Below, one piece after another: positions 35,420 through 44,904 of a stretch of DNA of 64,000 nt. The position numbers and the translations under genes are program-made. Each line of letters opens with the position of its first letter. Position 1 is the first letter of the stretch. The notes below the pieces were generated by a model. The model was given only the letters and a program-made list of their open reading frames with translations. It was not told the origin of the DNA and made no database searches. This DNA is from Flavobacteriales bacterium (GTDB lineage: Bacteria; Bacteroidota; Bacteroidia; Flavobacteriales; CAJXXR01): assembly GCA_025210805.1 (NCBI GenBank), contig JAOAQX010000004.1, positions 32,862-96,861 of the forward strand, read 5' to 3'.

Positions 35420-37471
35420 TTAGATTTTGAAATCTTTTTTCTTTACACTTTTTGAATCAACTTCTATCTTTTGAGCTGTAAAATCAAGTGATCTTGGACC
35501 AAAGGTGATGCTCATTTTATTTGGAAATTGAATTCCTTTTACTTCTTTGTAATCTCCAAAAATAACAGATTGAGTTGTTGTTTCACCATTAGGTCCTTCT
35601 ATTTTCGTAGATTGTTTTAGGATTAGATAAGTCTCTGTGTCTATAAAATATTTTTTATCTTCATCCACAAGAACATAACACTCTTTTTCATTAACAGTTT
35701 CTATACTTTCTAGTTTCCCTTTAAGGTCTAGTTCGTTAAATGGTTGAGTAGATTCTTGCATTTTTTTTAATTCTTCCTCAGTATTCTCCTGAACTTTTCC
35801 TTGAAGGATGGTTTTAGCTTTTTTACCATCAAACTTTTGTGATTGCATAGGTTGTCCGTTTACATCCATAGTGCTTAATGAGAGGTTAGGAGCCATAGCT
35901 TTAGATCTTGCTGTCATAAGCATTCCTTGCATTTTAGCTGTATAAACTGTAAATACAGATTTTGTATTTTTTAGTTTATCTTTTCCACCCATTGCTTTGT
36001 GTAAATTATCAATCACAATTTGAGCCGTCATTCCTTCTGGAATACTCTTTTTGAAAACTGGTTTTTTAATTCTTTTAGCTTTTTTATTGTAATATTTTAT
36101 TGGATAACCCAATTTTTCCAATCCTTCAGCTACTTCAGATCCTTTTCCTACAACAATAATTCTCATATTGTCTTTCAAAAAGTACTTTTTTGCTACTCTT
36201 TTGATATCAGCAACAGTTACAGCATTTAGGTTTTTCAAGAAATTCTTATAAAAATCTTTTCCAAGTCCTAATCTTTCAATATCCATAGCATAACGAGCAA
36301 TGGTATTTGGTTTTTGAACGCTCATTACAAAATTACCTGAGTATTTTGCTTTTACACGGTCTATGTCTTCTTGGCTTACATCTTCTGTAAGAATTCTGTC
36401 CATTTCTTTCATGGCTTCCATGATGGTAGAGTCAGTTACAGAGTTACGTACTTGAGTAGAAGCTTGGAATGTTCCAATATATCTACTTGCCGAAAAAGAT
36501 GATCTTGCTCCATACGTCCATCCATGTGCTTCACGGATATTCATATTTAGGTAAGAACTAAAGTCTCCACCATAAATTTGGTTAGCAATGATTAATGGGA
36601 AATAATCTGGGTGACTCTTTTTTAGTTCAAAAGTGTTGGTAAGTGCAATCTCAGATTGTACAGCATTTGGTACATCAACAAAGTTGATTTCTGTTTTTAC
36701 TGCATTTTTCACTTTTGGCATAAAAGTACGCCCTTCCACTTTTTTTGCCCATTTTCCAAACAGTTTGGTTATTTGAGCTTTCACCTTGGCATACTTTACG
36801 TCTCCGATGATCACTAAGTAAGCATGATTTGGCTTAAAGTGTACTTTTAGATGATTCTTTGCATCTTGGAAAGTTACTTTCTCTACAGATGAAATTGTAC
36901 TAAATTCTCCAAAAGGATGACGTCTTCCATAAGTAAGTGCATCTACAACATTTCCAGCAATGGCAGAAGCAGATTTTTCATTAGACTTCAAACCTTCGAT
37001 CATTTGATCTTTAGTTTTTTTGAATTCTTCTTCAAGAAATACAGGCTTCAATACGGCATCGGCCATAAGGTTTAGCATTTCAGGAAAATACTTAGAAAGT
37101 GAGGATACTCTAGCTCCTGTTGACCAAAAACTGGCTCTTGCTCCAAGAAAGTCAATTCTTTCATTAAAAGCGTCTTTATCCATTTTTGTAGTTCCGTTTC
37201 CAAATAATTCTCCAGCTAAATCAGATACTCCAGTTTTTGGACTTTCAGCTTGTGGATAATTATCAAGAGTAAGTAGGGCAGAAGCTCTAGGAAGTTTGTG
37301 GTTTTCTACAACCATTACTCTCATTCCATTAGGTAACGTAAACTGTTTTGGTGCTTCTAATTTTACTTCAGGAGCAGGACCTGTTGCAGGTTGTTTAGAT
37401 CGATCTACCTGTGCCAATGCACCAAGAGAGATCATTGAGAATGCAGCTAGTGCTAATATATTTCTTTTCAT
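35420..37471 (-). CDS. inactive M16 peptidase subunit with LolA-like C-terminal domain
   Basis: About 683 residues from the ATG at 37471, with a signal peptide ending in GALAQ. Two M16 half-domains cover residues ~35-460. The zinc motif HxxEH is absent: the equivalent helix reads GVSDLAGELFGNGT. It therefore resembles the non-catalytic subunit of heterodimeric M16 peptidases. Residues ~470-683 form a separate beta-rich domain (ECYVLVDEDKKYFIDTETYL, NGETTTQSVIFGDYKEV) like LolA/LolB-type outer membrane proteins. It directly follows the active subunit. Confidence 0.85.
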   Translation of the reverse strand: MKRNILALAAFSMISLGALAQVDRSKQPATGPAPEVKLEAPKQFTLPNGMRVMVVENHKLPRASALLTLDNYPQAESPKTGVSDLAGELFGNGTTKMDKDAFNERIDFLGARASFWSTGARVSSLSKYFPEMLNLMADAVLKPVFLEEEFKKTKDQMIEGLKSNEKSASAIAGNVVDALTYGRRHPFGEFSTISSVEKVTFQDAKNHLKVHFKPNHAYLVIIGDVKYAKVKAQITKLFGKWAKKVEGRTFMPKVKNAVKTEINFVDVPNAVQSEIALTNTFELKKSHPDYFPLIIANQIYGGDFSSYLNMNIREAHGWTYGARSSFSASRYIGTFQASTQVRNSVTDSTIMEAMKEMDRILTEDVSQEDIDRVKAKYSGNFVMSVQKPNTIARYAMDIERLGLGKDFYKNFLKNLNAVTVADIKRVAKKYFLKDNMRIIVVGKGSEVAEGLEKLGYPIKYYNKKAKRIKKPVFKKSIPEGMTAQIVIDNLHKAMGGKDKLKNTKSVFTVYTAKMQGMLMTARSKAMAPNLSLSTMDVNGQPMQSQKFDGKKAKTILQGKVQENTEEELKKMQESTQPFNELDLKGKLESIETVNEKECYVLVDEDKKYFIDTETYLILKQSTKIEGPNGETTTQSVIFGDYKEVKGIQFPNKMSITFGPRSLDFTAQKIEVDSKSVKKKDFKI

Positions 37472-37475
37472 TGTC

Positions 37476-38786
37476 TTACTTTTTTGGTACATAGTTTAAT
37501 ACAAGTCTTTGATTTTCGTTCAAGTATTTTTTTGCTACTTTACGAATTTCTTCTCTAGTAATAGAACGGTAAATTTCCAGTCTTTTATTAATCAAATTTA
37601 CATCTCCATAAAGCATATAATCTCTCGCCAATGAGTTTGCTACTCCTGTTACATCAGAGTTGCTGCTTACGAAGTCCATTTCCATTTTGTTTAACAACTT
37701 TTGGAAATCTTCTTTAGAGATTAAATCGGTTTGTACTTTTTTGATTTCAGCTTGCGCATCTGCCAATACTTCACTTGCAGGATTATCACCCATCGGAATC
37801 GCAAATAACATATACATACCATAGTGCTCCATGCTTACTGGGAATGCACCTACTTGTAAAGCAGTTTTTTTCTCATCCACTAATTTTTTGTACAAAATAG
37901 AAGATTTTCCATCACTTAAATAAGTAGAAATCATGTCTAAAACATAAGCATCTCTTGTTTTCATTGATGGAGTTCTCCAAGCCGAAACAATTGCAGGAAG
38001 CTGAATGTTTGGATCTTGATATTCTCCATTAATTTGCTCTGTAATAGGATCTTCTTTGATGTTAGTTCTTTCAATATCTGCTCCTTTTGGGATGTCTTTA
38101 AAGTATTTTTTAACTAATTCTTTTGTTTTAGCTTCATCGATATCTCCTGCAACTACCAATACGGCATTATTAGGAACATAGAATTTTTTGTTAAATGCCA
38201 AGAATTCATCCAGAGTTGCTGCATCCAAGTGTTCCATTTCTCCAATGGTTGTCCAACGGTATGGGTGTTTTTTGAAAAGTCTTTTCTTTACTTCTCTCAT
38301 AAATCCACCATAAGGCTGATTATCCACACGAAGTCTTTTTTCCTCCTTAACAACCTCGTTTTGTGTTTCTACTCCCACTTTATCAATCACTGGGTGAAGC
38401 ATACGTTCAGATTCCATCCATAGTCCTGTTTCCAAGGCGTTTGATGGGAAAACTTCATAGTAATAAGTTCTATCATCAGAAGTGTTGGCGTTGTTTTGAC
38501 CTCCGTTTTGAGAGACTATTTTAAACCACTCTCCACGTCCAATGTTTTTTGTTCCTTCAAACAAAAGATGCTCAAAAAAGTGAGCAAATCCTGTTCTTTT
38601 TGGATTTTCGTCTTTTGCTCCTACATGGTACATTACCGAAGTAATGACAACTGGTGCCGAATTGTCTTTGTGTAAAATTACATGCAGACCATTGTCAAGA
38701 TCAAATTCTGTGAATTCAACCTTTTGCGCATGAGCTTGATAACCCATCAGAGCTACCGCTGCTACAGACAATAAATATCTTTTCAT
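37476..38786 (-). CDS. active M16 zinc peptidase
   Basis: A 436-residue secreted peptidase (signal ends in AHAQ). The inverted zinc motif is intact as HFFEH in GFAHFFEHLLFEGT, with the downstream Glu in the ETQNEVVKEEKR segment as third ligand. It should pair with the following inactive subunit to cleave peptides in the periplasm, as in other two-subunit M16 systems. Confidence 0.92.
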   Translation of the reverse strand: MKRYLLSVAAVALMGYQAHAQKVEFTEFDLDNGLHVILHKDNSAPVVITSVMYHVGAKDENPKRTGFAHFFEHLLFEGTKNIGRGEWFKIVSQNGGQNNANTSDDRTYYYEVFPSNALETGLWMESERMLHPVIDKVGVETQNEVVKEEKRLRVDNQPYGGFMREVKKRLFKKHPYRWTTIGEMEHLDAATLDEFLAFNKKFYVPNNAVLVVAGDIDEAKTKELVKKYFKDIPKGADIERTNIKEDPITEQINGEYQDPNIQLPAIVSAWRTPSMKTRDAYVLDMISTYLSDGKSSILYKKLVDEKKTALQVGAFPVSMEHYGMYMLFAIPMGDNPASEVLADAQAEIKKVQTDLISKEDFQKLLNKMEMDFVSSNSDVTGVANSLARDYMLYGDVNLINKRLEIYRSITREEIRKVAKKYLNENQRLVLNYVPKK

Positions 38787-38809
38787 AATAACAATTAATT
38801 TTTCTAATT

Positions 38810-38817
38810 CAAATTTA
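38810..38817 (-). promoter_or_regulatory. candidate -7 box TAAATTTG for the M16 pair
   Basis: Minus-strand match to TAnnTTTG, 24 bases before the ATG of the active M16 gene. Same octamer and similar spacing as at 24090 and 44548. Confidence 0.4.
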
Positions 38818-38951
38818 GGAAAGATTAAGGTTTAATTAATTCTAGATAGATTAATTCTTGTTAAAAGTTGAAGAAAAAAGGCGTTTTTGTGTTGTATTAC
38901 TCTAATAAATGAAATATCAGATTAATTTTGTGAAAATTTGTTGTCCAAATT

Positions 38952-39128
38952 ATGAGTCTCGAAATGTCCATTGATAAACTATTAAAAAAGCAAACTTTAA
39001 TTGCTTTACTTTATTTTTTATTATTGGGTGTTTTAGGGTGGTTTTTGAGAGCGAATACTTTTATTTCCATACCGATTTCTTATGGGAATTTATTACACAC
39101 TCATTCTCATTTAGCACTTTTGTTTTAA
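38952..39128 (+). pseudogene. 58-residue remnant of a multi-pass membrane protein
   Basis: The frame reads MSLEMSIDKLLKKQTLIALL, one long helix, then SYGNLLHTHSHLALLF and a stop. The LLHxHSHxALLGW pattern is the start of a longer multi-helix family in Bacteroidota, with the conserved His residues. Here the protein ends exactly there, and the stop overlaps the stop of bshC on the opposite strand by two bases. It looks like the 5' end of a truncated gene rather than a full one. It could also be a true short protein. Confidence 0.45.
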
Positions 39129-40690
39129 TGCTCAATAAAAAGAATATTTGGATGAAGAACATCACAATTATAGACCAATTCATCTACCCAAGATTGACCA
39201 TGAATTCTATAAAAATTGGAAAAATTCAGCTGCCTTTCTTGGAGTTTATTGTTTGGGAAAATTTCTTTGTTAAGCTTATTAAAAAGTCTAGTATCTACTT
39301 CCTTTTGTTGTTTAAAATCTTTAAAAGCTCTGTTTTTAAGACGCGCTATTTCTTTATCTATCTTTTTCTCTATCGATTCTATTTGAGGAGACCATTGCGA
39401 GAAGGTATTTCTAAGCTTGTCAAGAGCTTTTTTTTGTTGCTCTTGGTAAGAATGAATTTCAGCATTCTCCGTATAAGATTCTTTGGCTTGATGATTAATA
39501 AAAGCTTCTTCTGTAAGTAAAATATCTTTCCATTCTATGGAGTTTTTTCCCATTTTTCCCCAAAGATGATCAGAAATCATCAAAACAGATTTTCTTAAAA
39601 TGAGTATCGGAAAAGGAATCTCAAAAGCTTGAAAGACTTCTTTTAACTGAAGCCAATAATTGATTTCTCCACCACCTCCAATATAAGCCAGATTGGGTAA
39701 AACAAATTCTTGAAAAACTGGACGAAGCAGTACATTGGGACTGAGTTTTTCTGGATGTTCTTGAATATGATTTATAAAATCTTCGGTTGTCCAAAATTGT
39801 TCTCCTGCACTAAAACCATTTTTTTCTGGAATGATCCGTTCTCTGGAAGATTTTCCCAAATAAAACAAATTGCACACTCGAGCATTTATTTGTCTTTTAT
39901 ATTTTTTTGGAAAGCGTAAATCCATTTTATTAAAAGCATCAAAGCTGACTTTTTCTTCTAGTTCTTTTTTAAAGAAAGGAGCAATTGCTTTTTTGAGTTC
40001 TAGGTCATCGCTATCTAGGCAAAGGATTCCAAAAGAACCAAAAATTTTCTGAACCAAAAATCTTGTTGCTTCGCTCAAATTTGAATGCGAATAAGCTTCC
40101 TGAAACCATTTCAAAAGCTCTTGCTCATTGAGGTTTTTGCCGAGTAGGTTTTTTAGTATTTGATGTAGTTTTAAGGCATTTTCAGTAGAAAAACTACCAA
40201 TTTTACCTGTTTCTTCACTTTCCCATACGAGTTTTTGTTCTTTTAAAAAGAAATGATTGGCTTCTTCAAAATCATGATCTTCGGACGCCATCCAAAAAAT
40301 GGGAACAAAATTTTTATCAGGAGCTTTTGATTTAAGTTGCTGACAAAGATTAATCACCGAGGCTATTTTATAGATAAAATAGGCAGGGCCTGTAAAAAAG
40401 CAAAGTTGATGCCCTGTGCAAATCGTAAAGGTTTGACTATTTCTTAATTGCTCAATATGATTTTGTTGAATAGGTAATAGATTAATATGCTGATTCTGAT
40501 TTTTCAGAACTTCATACAAACGTACTCTCTGTTCATTAGAGAACGTTCTATTCTCTGCATAATGCAAAAGAGATTCTACAGATGCAAAATCTCTAATAAA
40601 TGGCTTGAGTTGATCATTTTCTTCAACTAAATCTTTGATAATAGGAGATAGGATGGGAAAATGATTATAAGATACACAATGGGTTTTCAA
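39125..40690 (-). CDS. bshC: bacillithiol synthase BshC
   Basis: A 521-residue protein matching BshC, which adds cysteine to glucosaminyl-malate in the last step of bacillithiol synthesis. Motifs are TGHQLCFFTGPAYFIYKIAS and FVPIFWMASEDHDFEEANHF, with the long coiled-coil region near residues 420-470. The start is TTG: no ATG fits and an in-frame TAA lies just upstream. It begins 12 bases after the response regulator stop, so it shares that transcript. Confidence 0.93.
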   Translation of the reverse strand: MKTHCVSYNHFPILSPIIKDLVEENDQLKPFIRDFASVESLLHYAENRTFSNEQRVRLYEVLKNQNQHINLLPIQQNHIEQLRNSQTFTICTGHQLCFFTGPAYFIYKIASVINLCQQLKSKAPDKNFVPIFWMASEDHDFEEANHFFLKEQKLVWESEETGKIGSFSTENALKLHQILKNLLGKNLNEQELLKWFQEAYSHSNLSEATRFLVQKIFGSFGILCLDSDDLELKKAIAPFFKKELEEKVSFDAFNKMDLRFPKKYKRQINARVCNLFYLGKSSRERIIPEKNGFSAGEQFWTTEDFINHIQEHPEKLSPNVLLRPVFQEFVLPNLAYIGGGGEINYWLQLKEVFQAFEIPFPILILRKSVLMISDHLWGKMGKNSIEWKDILLTEEAFINHQAKESYTENAEIHSYQEQQKKALDKLRNTFSQWSPQIESIEKKIDKEIARLKNRAFKDFKQQKEVDTRLFNKLNKEIFPNNKLQERQLNFSNFYRIHGQSWVDELVYNCDVLHPNILFIEH

Positions 40691-40702
40691 TGCGGTTTTG
40701 TT

Positions 40703-41419
40703 TTAGGATTGAAACGCTTTTTTTGAATGAATCCAAAGTTTGAATCCTTTACCTCTAATTGTCAAAAGTTCTACATCTGGATCTTCTTTGAGGTATTTTC
40801 TGATTTTAGTAATATATACATCTAAACTTCTGGAGTTGAAAAAGCTATCGTTTTCCCATACTTCAATCAATAATTTTGATCGATCTACTATTTGGTTTAG
40901 ATTTTTACAAAGATAGGTGAGGATATCAGCTTCTTTATCTGTTAACTTTTGTTCGTTATTCTCTATTTTAAGAAGTTTGTAGTCTCTATCATATTGGTAT
41001 TTACCTATTTGGTAAGTAGAGATTTCTTCTTGCTTTGTGGTATTCATATTAATTCTTTTAAGAATAACCTCCACACGAGCAATGAGTTCTTCTACGCTAA
41101 ATGGTTTTTTTTCATAGTCATCAGCTCCTACTTTAAACCCTTGAATAACATCTTCTTTCATGGATTTGGCTGTCAAAAAGATAATAGGTGTGTCTTTATC
41201 TTCTTTTCTAATTTCTTGAGCAAGAGTGAATCCATCTTTGATAGGCATCATTACATCAAAAATACAAATATCTGGCTGAAATTTTTTATAGGCTTTATAA
41301 CCTTCAGCTCCGTTTTCATACAGCTCTACTTCAAAATCTTTAGATTCAAAGCACTCTTTGGTAATCAACCCGATAAACGGATCATCTTCTACAATTAAAA
41401 CTTTAATTTTCTCTTCCAT
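40703..41419 (-). CDS. OmpR/PhoB-family response regulator
   Basis: A 238-residue protein. The receiver domain has the phospho-acceptor Asp in CIFDVMMPIKDG, the Thr of IIFLTAKS and the Lys of DDYEKKPFS. The C-terminal winged helix binds DNA (FNSRSLDVYITKIRKYL). It overlaps the kinase gene by 17 bases and precedes bshC. The pair resembles the Bacteroidota RprX/RprY type in overall design. Confidence 0.93.
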   Translation of the reverse strand: MEEKIKVLIVEDDPFIGLITKECFESKDFEVELYENGAEGYKAYKKFQPDICIFDVMMPIKDGFTLAQEIRKEDKDTPIIFLTAKSMKEDVIQGFKVGADDYEKKPFSVEELIARVEVILKRINMNTTKQEEISTYQIGKYQYDRDYKLLKIENNEQKLTDKEADILTYLCKNLNQIVDRSKLLIEVWENDSFFNSRSLDVYITKIRKYLKEDPDVELLTIRGKGFKLWIHSKKAFQS

Positions 41420-42866
41420 AGGGTATAGTTATTAAAAATGTGGTTCCTTTATCTAATTCAGATTGCACCTGAATAGTTCCTTTGTGTTTTTCGATCACTT
41501 CTTTTACATAGCTCAATCCCAGTCCATATCCTTTTACATTATGAATATTTCCAGTGGGAACTCTGTAAAATCTATCGAAAACTCTTTTAGAATGTTCTTT
41601 TTTCATTCCAATGCCTTTATCCTTTATGTAAAGATAGAGGTTTGTTTGATCATTGAGGCTCTCTACTTCAATTTCTGGTCGCTCTTTACAATATTTATAG
41701 GCATTGTCTAGTAGATTGACTAAGATATTGGTAAAGTGTACTTGGTCAACTTCTATTTCTGTATTTTCTGCCTTAAAGTTCTTTAAGATATATCCATCTT
41801 TAGATTTTACTTGTACCTCGCTTATTTCTATGATACTATCAAGTAAATCATGGATATCTAGAGTTTCTAGCTTTAGTTTGAGTTCACCTTTTTGAAAAGC
41901 AGCTGCATTCAGTACGTTTTCCACCATTCTACCTAGTCTCTTATTTTCATTTTGACAAATTTCTAGGTATTTGTTTGAGCGTTCAATATCGTTTTTGATT
42001 CCAAATTTTGTGAGCGCTTCAAGGGCTAATGACACAGTTGCAATGGGCGTTTTGAGTTCGTGTGTCATATTGTTTATAAAATCATTCTTAACCTCTGAGA
42101 GTTTTTTCTGATTCAAAATAATTCTTAGTGCATAATAGAAACTACCTCCAATGATGATGATGATGAGTAAGGAAATCATCATAATACTTTGTATTTCACT
42201 GAGGATATATGCTGTTTTTTTGTTAATCAATAAATGCACCATATAAGGGTGACTGATCCCTTTGTAATTTGCAGTAAAGGAATATCCTGTAAGATAGGTG
42301 ACTTTGTCAATTTTTTCATCGGAAAGATAGATAAATTGATGTTCGTCATCGGTAATGGCAAAACTAAAATCAGGATCGATTCCTTCTTTTTTGAGAGTTT
42401 TTAAGATTTTCTTTTCTACTTCTTCAGGAACAAGTTCTGCTTCAAATTCCAAAGTGGATAACTTATAATAGTTGTCATAAAAAGATTCGACACGGTTTAC
42501 CACTCTTGTGAGAAACAATTTTTTTTCTTTTTCATATTCATCAGGAGTGTGAATATGTCCACTTTCACCAGAGAAATTTAACTCTATCGGATTCCCCTTT
42601 ATTCGGTCTAATTGAAAATTGGTATCTGCTAATTGATTATCTAGCGAGGGTTTGATTCCTAAAGTGTTTATAACATCTTCATTGATGGGAATCATAGAGT
42701 ATGTAAGCTCACTTTGAAGATAGTAAACAGCACGTCTCATGCTTTGGTCAAATTTCTTTTTTTCCAAAGAATAAAGTCCCTTAATCCAGCTATACTGAAC
42801 AAAGATTAGTACAATTAGGGCCGAAGCCATTAGAATGGTTACAAATTGTATTCTGTTTTTACTCAT
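41403..42866 (-). CDS. membrane sensor histidine kinase
   Basis: About 487 residues from the ATG at 42866. Two membrane helices (about 8-27 and 230-250) flank a periplasmic sensor. The H box is NNMTHELKTPIATVSLALEA, and the ATPase domain has DKGIGMKKEHSKRVFDRFYR and GYGLGLSYVKEV. It phosphorylates the next-encoded regulator. The signal sensed is unknown; linkage to bshC suggests thiol or redox stress, as inference only. Confidence 0.92.
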   Translation of the reverse strand: MSKNRIQFVTILMASALIVLIFVQYSWIKGLYSLEKKKFDQSMRRAVYYLQSELTYSMIPINEDVINTLGIKPSLDNQLADTNFQLDRIKGNPIELNFSGESGHIHTPDEYEKEKKLFLTRVVNRVESFYDNYYKLSTLEFEAELVPEEVEKKILKTLKKEGIDPDFSFAITDDEHQFIYLSDEKIDKVTYLTGYSFTANYKGISHPYMVHLLINKKTAYILSEIQSIMMISLLIIIIIGGSFYYALRIILNQKKLSEVKNDFINNMTHELKTPIATVSLALEALTKFGIKNDIERSNKYLEICQNENKRLGRMVENVLNAAAFQKGELKLKLETLDIHDLLDSIIEISEVQVKSKDGYILKNFKAENTEIEVDQVHFTNILVNLLDNAYKYCKERPEIEVESLNDQTNLYLYIKDKGIGMKKEHSKRVFDRFYRVPTGNIHNVKGYGLGLSYVKEVIEKHKGTIQVQSELDKGTTFLITIPYGREN

Positions 42867-42949
42867 CAAATCAAAAATACGAAAGGTTTTTAATGTTAAA
42901 ATCATCTTAACCCATATTAACGACTTCTTTACATTTTTTATTAAAACAA

Positions 42950-42978
42950 AAAAGGTTAGAATGTGCTTCTAACCTTTT
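42950..42978 (-). terminator. Rho-independent terminator after the 513-residue T9SS gene
   Basis: AAAAGGTTAGAA pairs with TTCTAACCTTTT (12 bp) around TGTGC, and the minus strand continues with Ts. Confidence 0.88.
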
Positions 42979-42986
42979 GTAAAGTA

Positions 42987-44528
42987 TTATTTGATAAATA
43001 CCTTTTTATAGATACTGCCTTTTTTGTTTTTAAGCTTTAGAATATATATTCCAGGGGTAGTGGCAGAAGTATTTATTGAGAAAGTATTTCCAGAAACAGA
43101 CTGATTTGATAAGGTTTTTCCTGTTATTGAAATAAGTTCGTATTGAGTGAATAGTGTTTTATGACTGCTAATTAATAACTGATTATTAATTGATGTAACA
43201 ATCACTTGTTCTGCATTAATTTCCGGAATATCTGTATCACAATTTGTGGTAAAAACGGCGGTGGAGTTTGTTGCGGGTGTTATGAGAGCACCGCAAACAA
43301 TGATTGCAAAAGAGTCTAGATGATTATGGCTAAAGAAAATGTTCTTATTGGGTTCAAAGCAATAGGTATGAATTACCGAGTCTTTGTTGTTTAACTGCAA
43401 TGGTCCTTCCTGTTGGAGGAGTTGTCCATTTTCTGAGAAAAGCCAAGAGTTATCATATCCTTTTGCAGGGAAAAGCTTTAGAGTCACTTTTATGGTACCA
43501 TTTGGACAATCATAATTACAGCTACCATTATCGAGGTTTGCTTGTGGATTATAATTTTGAGCTTGTGGGTCTGTACATCCATACACTTTTAGAGAATCAC
43601 AAGATCCATCATCCACATTGGCATTTACGTTATATTCAAAGTAATTCGTATCAGTACACCCGAAAACTTTTAAGGTATTGCAACTTCCATTATCCACATT
43701 GGCATTTGGGTTATATTCTAAATAGAGGGTATCCATACACCCAAAAACTTTTAAGGTATTACAGCTTCCATTATCCACGTTGGCATTTGCGTTGTATTCT
43801 AGGTAATTTGTGTCTGTACATCCAAAAACTTTTAATGTAGCACAGCTTCCGTCATCTACATTCGCATTTTGATTATATTCGAGGTATAAGGTATCGGTAC
43901 AACCAAATACTTTGAGCGTATCACAAGATCCATCATCCACATTGGCATTAGGATTAAAGTCTAAATAAGCAGAATTTGTACACCCAAAAACCTTTAAAGT
44001 AGCACAACTCCCATCATCTATCGTTGCAAGTGGGTTGTATTCTAGGTAATTCGTATCTGTACAACCCGCAATTGCACCTGTAGAAATAATATTTAGCGTA
44101 GTGATTTTTGCGAATCCATCTGTTTGGAAAACATTGGTAAAAGGTATCGTAGTGGCATATACTACGGTTGCTTCATAAGTTGTACCATTAGATTTCACAC
44201 GCCATATTAATGAGTCGTTGTTAGAGAATCCATCTGTAGCTGGTGTACTGCTGTCATCAGCATAGGCAGGGAAAGAGATGGCTTGACTTACATTTCCGTT
44301 CCAAGCAATTTTACCCGCACACTGAAAATTTGAACCGTCTTGATAAAAAATTCCAATTGTATCTGATGTTGAAATATTAACGCCAGCAATAGTTGGGGTA
44401 CTGTTTAGATCGATCAAAATGGTCATATTATCGCCAGTTTGAGTGAGCGTCCAATCATTGTTTTGTGCAGATAGAGAAAAATGGATAGAAAATAAAATGA
44501 GTAGAGTTACTCTAAAAAAATTCAGCAT
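42987..44528 (-). CDS. secreted T9SS protein with seven 27-residue Cys/Asp repeats
   Basis: A 513-residue protein. Signal peptide ends in LSAQ. The N-terminal domain (about 25-150) contains DTIGIFYQDGSNFQCAG, a motif common in T9SS cargo. Seven tandem units of the pattern GCTDTxYLEYNPNANVDDGSC..LKVF follow at residues 155-337; each has two Cys and Asp/Asn-rich loops that could bind calcium. A further beta domain and a T9SS type A sorting domain close the protein (TTPGIYILKLKNKKGSIYKK). Confidence 0.85.
   Translation of the reverse strand: MLNFFRVTLLILFSIHFSLSAQNNDWTLTQTGDNMTILIDLNSTPTIAGVNISTSDTIGIFYQDGSNFQCAGKIAWNGNVSQAISFPAYADDSSTPATDGFSNNDSLIWRVKSNGTTYEATVVYATTIPFTNVFQTDGFAKITTLNIISTGAIAGCTDTNYLEYNPLATIDDGSCATLKVFGCTNSAYLDFNPNANVDDGSCDTLKVFGCTDTLYLEYNQNANVDDGSCATLKVFGCTDTNYLEYNANANVDNGSCNTLKVFGCMDTLYLEYNPNANVDNGSCNTLKVFGCTDTNYFEYNVNANVDDGSCDSLKVYGCTDPQAQNYNPQANLDNGSCNYDCPNGTIKVTLKLFPAKGYDNSWLFSENGQLLQQEGPLQLNNKDSVIHTYCFEPNKNIFFSHNHLDSFAIIVCGALITPATNSTAVFTTNCDTDIPEINAEQVIVTSINNQLLISSHKTLFTQYELISITGKTLSNQSVSGNTFSINTSATTPGIYILKLKNKKGSIYKKVFIK
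43518..44066 (-). repeat. seven 81-bp tandem repeats inside the T9SS gene
   Basis: The units encode residues 155-337. They are diverged at DNA level, especially at the first and last copies, so they are old protein repeats and not a recent expansion. The period is 27 codons. Confidence 0.85.
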
Positions 44529-44904
44529 AATGAAAAGTTATTTGAATCAAATTTATGAAATTACTCATGATTTTGTAGTCTTATTAGACTTAAAGGGATT
44601 TTCTTAAATGTTTTTGACAAGTAAAATAAAAGAGCAATTAAGAAAAAAATAATTGTTTTGATGTTTTTTTGACATTCAGTGAATGAAAGATATAGAGGAG
44701 TATTTCAAAGGCAATTTAGTGGTTTATTTTTCAGATACTTATGTTTTTGTTTAATAAGTATTTGAGTTATTTATTCTAATTCATTGTATATCAATGTCTT
44801 TTTTCAAAATGAGATGTTGATAAATAAATGGCAAAAGAGTATATGAAATACAAAAAAAAATCTAACTTGCATACCGAATAGGTTACTCGCCGAGACACTC
44901 AACC
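44529..44904. other. 376-base divergent intergenic region
   Basis: Very AT-rich, with no open frame of coding character. One TAAATTTG box faces the T9SS gene at 44548-44555. Nothing convincing is seen upstream of the TPR gene, whose start codon at 44905 follows a relatively GC-rich stretch with CGCCGAGACACTC. Confidence 0.5.
44548..44555 (-). promoter_or_regulatory. candidate -7 box TAAATTTG for the T9SS repeat gene
   Basis: Minus-strand match to TAnnTTTG, 20 bases before the ATG. Confidence 0.35.

Noticed and set aside
39038..39520. Plus-strand frame of 160 residues rich in Phe and Leu
   Set aside because: Antisense to bshC over most of its length, with typical shadow composition.
43518..44066. 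Regular ~81-bp repeats considered as a CRISPR or satellite array
   Set aside because: The period is 27 codons in frame within a secreted protein, and the units are diverged with no spacer pattern.
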